Of a stretch of 8,056 nt of DNA, positions 7,222 through 8,056 are shown piece by piece. The stretch's first letter is position 1, and each line of letters begins with the position of its first letter. The stretch comes from Collinsella sp. (lineage in GTDB: Bacteria > Actinomycetota > Coriobacteriia > Coriobacteriales > Coriobacteriaceae). The notes below the pieces were generated by a model. That model saw only the letters and a list, made by a program, of their open reading frames with translations. It did no database searches and was not told the DNA's origin. Made by a program: the position numbers and the translations under genes. The stretch covers positions 1 to 8,056 of the forward strand of contig DXLX01000017.1 in assembly GCA_019414515.1 (NCBI GenBank), in the 5' to 3' direction.

Positions 7222-7761
7222 CTATGCTCCTAGCGCATCTTGCGGATCATCATCCAGATGTTCCGACAAAGCAGATTGTTGCAGCTGTTCGAGCTCGTCT
7301 AAGACAGAACGAGCCTCTTTAAATGTCTGAGCAACGCGCTCCTTCGTGCTCACCTTTTCTTCCTTGGGTTTAGGTCGAGCATCCTCGGTGATCGCAATGG
7401 CATTAGCAACAGCCAAGTCACCCGTCAGAGTAATAGAAAGAGCGACCTCGACAACGCCCAATTCCTGGGCGATTTCGAGAGCACGGCCCGAAAGCAGCGC
7501 TTTTGGCTTGCCGAGCTTATCGCGCGTTACGGAAACGTCTTTACGGCCAACGCCCTGGCTAAAACCCGTACCAAGCGCCTTAAGTACCGCCTCGCGAGAA
7601 GCAAAACGGCTGGCATAATGCGCGGCAGGACGAGACGAGGCATCGCAATACGAACGCTCTTCATCGGTAAACACGCGCCGAGCAAACGCGGGCGTCTTCT
7701 CAAGGATTGAATTCATTCGGGAAATCTCGACGATATCAACGCCGATTCCGGCTTCGGCCAT
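7222..7761 (-). CDS. acpS: Holo-[acyl-carrier-protein] synthase with C-terminal extension
   Basis: AcpS of 179 residues, which transfers 4'-phosphopantetheine from CoA to the serine of acyl carrier protein for fatty acid synthesis. GVDIVEI with metal ligand D9, FTDEE (31-35), and RFASREAVLKALGTG (52-66) with metal ligand E57 identify it. The family core ends near residue 126. The last 50 or so residues are extra: KPKEEK, then a charged, leucine-containing helix that may be a coiled coil, then an acidic end. I start at 7761, not at the ATG at 7773, because the upstream ATG overlaps GGAGGTGA (7764-7771), an excellent ribosome-binding site for the downstream ATG. It is the first gene of the operon and is adjacent to nnr with no gap. 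Confidence 0.93.
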   Translation of the reverse strand: MAEAGIGVDIVEISRMNSILEKTPAFARRVFTDEERSYCDASSRPAAHYASRFASREAVLKALGTGFSQGVGRKDVSVTRDKLGKPKALLSGRALEIAQELGVVEVALSITLTGDLAVANAIAITEDARPKPKEEKVSTKERVAQTFKEARSVLDELEQLQQSALSEHLDDDPQDALGA

Positions 7762-7790
7762 AATCACCTCCATGCTGCACAGACTATGAC

Positions 7791-7817
7791 ATTGTAGCCC
7801 GTTCGCAGAAGATGCAA
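7791..7817 (-). promoter_or_regulatory. Candidate sigma-70-type promoter of the acpS operon
   Basis: On the minus strand TACAAT (7791-7796) is a good -10 box. TTGCAT (7812-7817) could be the -35 box, but the 15-bp spacer is shorter than ideal. Transcription would begin near 7784, giving a leader of roughly 20 bases with the ribosome-binding site of acpS. It lies beyond the rRNA terminator, where a new promoter is expected. Confidence 0.4.
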
Positions 7818-7868
7818 CAAACGAGGGTCAAAAACACAGCGACAGTGGAGTGATGGCCCTATAAGCGC

Positions 7869-7900
7869 AAAAAAGGGGGAGGCCGCGAGGCCTCCCCCTT
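7869..7900 (-). terminator. Strong intrinsic terminator after the 5S rRNA gene
   Basis: A perfect 12-bp stem (7873-7884 with 7889-7900) encloses a 4-base loop. On the minus strand it is followed by an uninterrupted run of six T (7869-7874), the last two of which could also extend the stem pairing. It lies about 30 bases past the 5S 3' end and should end the rRNA operon before the acpS promoter. Confidence 0.9.
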
Positions 7901-7929
7901 CTACATTCCCAATGGCGGCTCGGTGCCGT

Positions 7930-8056
7930 CCACCGGTCAGCGGCGCCCTGGCCTCCCACGGGCTGACCCCGCAGTACTCTCGGCGCGATGGGGCTTAGCT
8001 TCCGGGTTCGGAACGGGACCGGGCGTGCCCCCCATGCTCTGGCCGCTGACCGGTGG
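7930..8056 (-). rRNA. rrf: 5S ribosomal RNA
   Basis: Read on the minus strand this is a bacterial 5S rRNA. It carries GGCC-AGAGC, then CCCGGTCCCGTTCCGAAC, then CCGGAAGCTAAGCCCC, then GTACTGC, in the conserved order and spacing. The two ends pair perfectly as helix I (7930-7944 with 8042-8056, 15 bp), so the mature ends probably lie a few bases inside these limits. The mature molecule would be about 117-121 nt. The 5' side touches the window edge. It is presumably the last gene of a 16S-23S-5S operon continuing to the right. Confidence 0.93.

Overview
The window looks like chromosomal DNA from a high-GC, Collinsella-like member of the Coriobacteriia. I infer this from base composition (one line inside the tsaD fusion counts 41 of 60 G/C), from protein similarity recalled by eye, and from the tsaB-rimI-tsaD fusion. 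The genus is not proven. Almost everything is on the minus strand, so the natural reading order runs from the right edge to the left.

Right edge (about 7930-8056, minus): a 5S rRNA, presumably the last gene of an rRNA operon that continues outside the window. A strong intrinsic terminator follows it at 7869-7900. A candidate promoter at 7791-7817 then starts a tightly packed housekeeping operon. Its order is acpS (holo-ACP synthase with a C-terminal tail), nnr (bifunctional NAD(P)HX epimerase/dehydratase), alr (alanine racemase), a family 4 Fe-S uracil-DNA glycosylase, tsaE, and a 794-residue tsaB-rimI-tsaD fusion. Gaps are 0, 2 and 8 nt, followed by two overlaps (udg does overlap the tsaE ribosome-binding site but is separated from its start by 15 nt; tsaE and the fusion overlap by 14 nt). 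No internal terminator is visible. The operon combines acyl-carrier activation, cofactor repair, peptidoglycan D-alanine supply, uracil repair, and the tRNA t6A37 transferase machinery. The separate t6A enzyme TsaC/TsaB2-type threonylcarbamoyl-AMP synthase is not in the window.

Middle left (686-934): a convergent intergenic region. It holds a hairpin that can act as a terminator, nested inside a perfect 33-bp inverted repeat (788-820 and 890-922). This is the most unusual non-coding structure here.

Left end (112-685, plus): a compact, AT-richer two-gene cassette, a Phd/YefM-type antitoxin overlapping a RelE/ParE-type toxin, preceded by a palindrome-rich possible operator. Its orientation and composition differ from the operon and suggest an acquired module. 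Bases 1-69 hold only a G/C-rich stretch that I cannot assign. I found no CRISPR array, transposase, tRNA or recognisable riboswitch, and no convincing wholly new multi-gene system.
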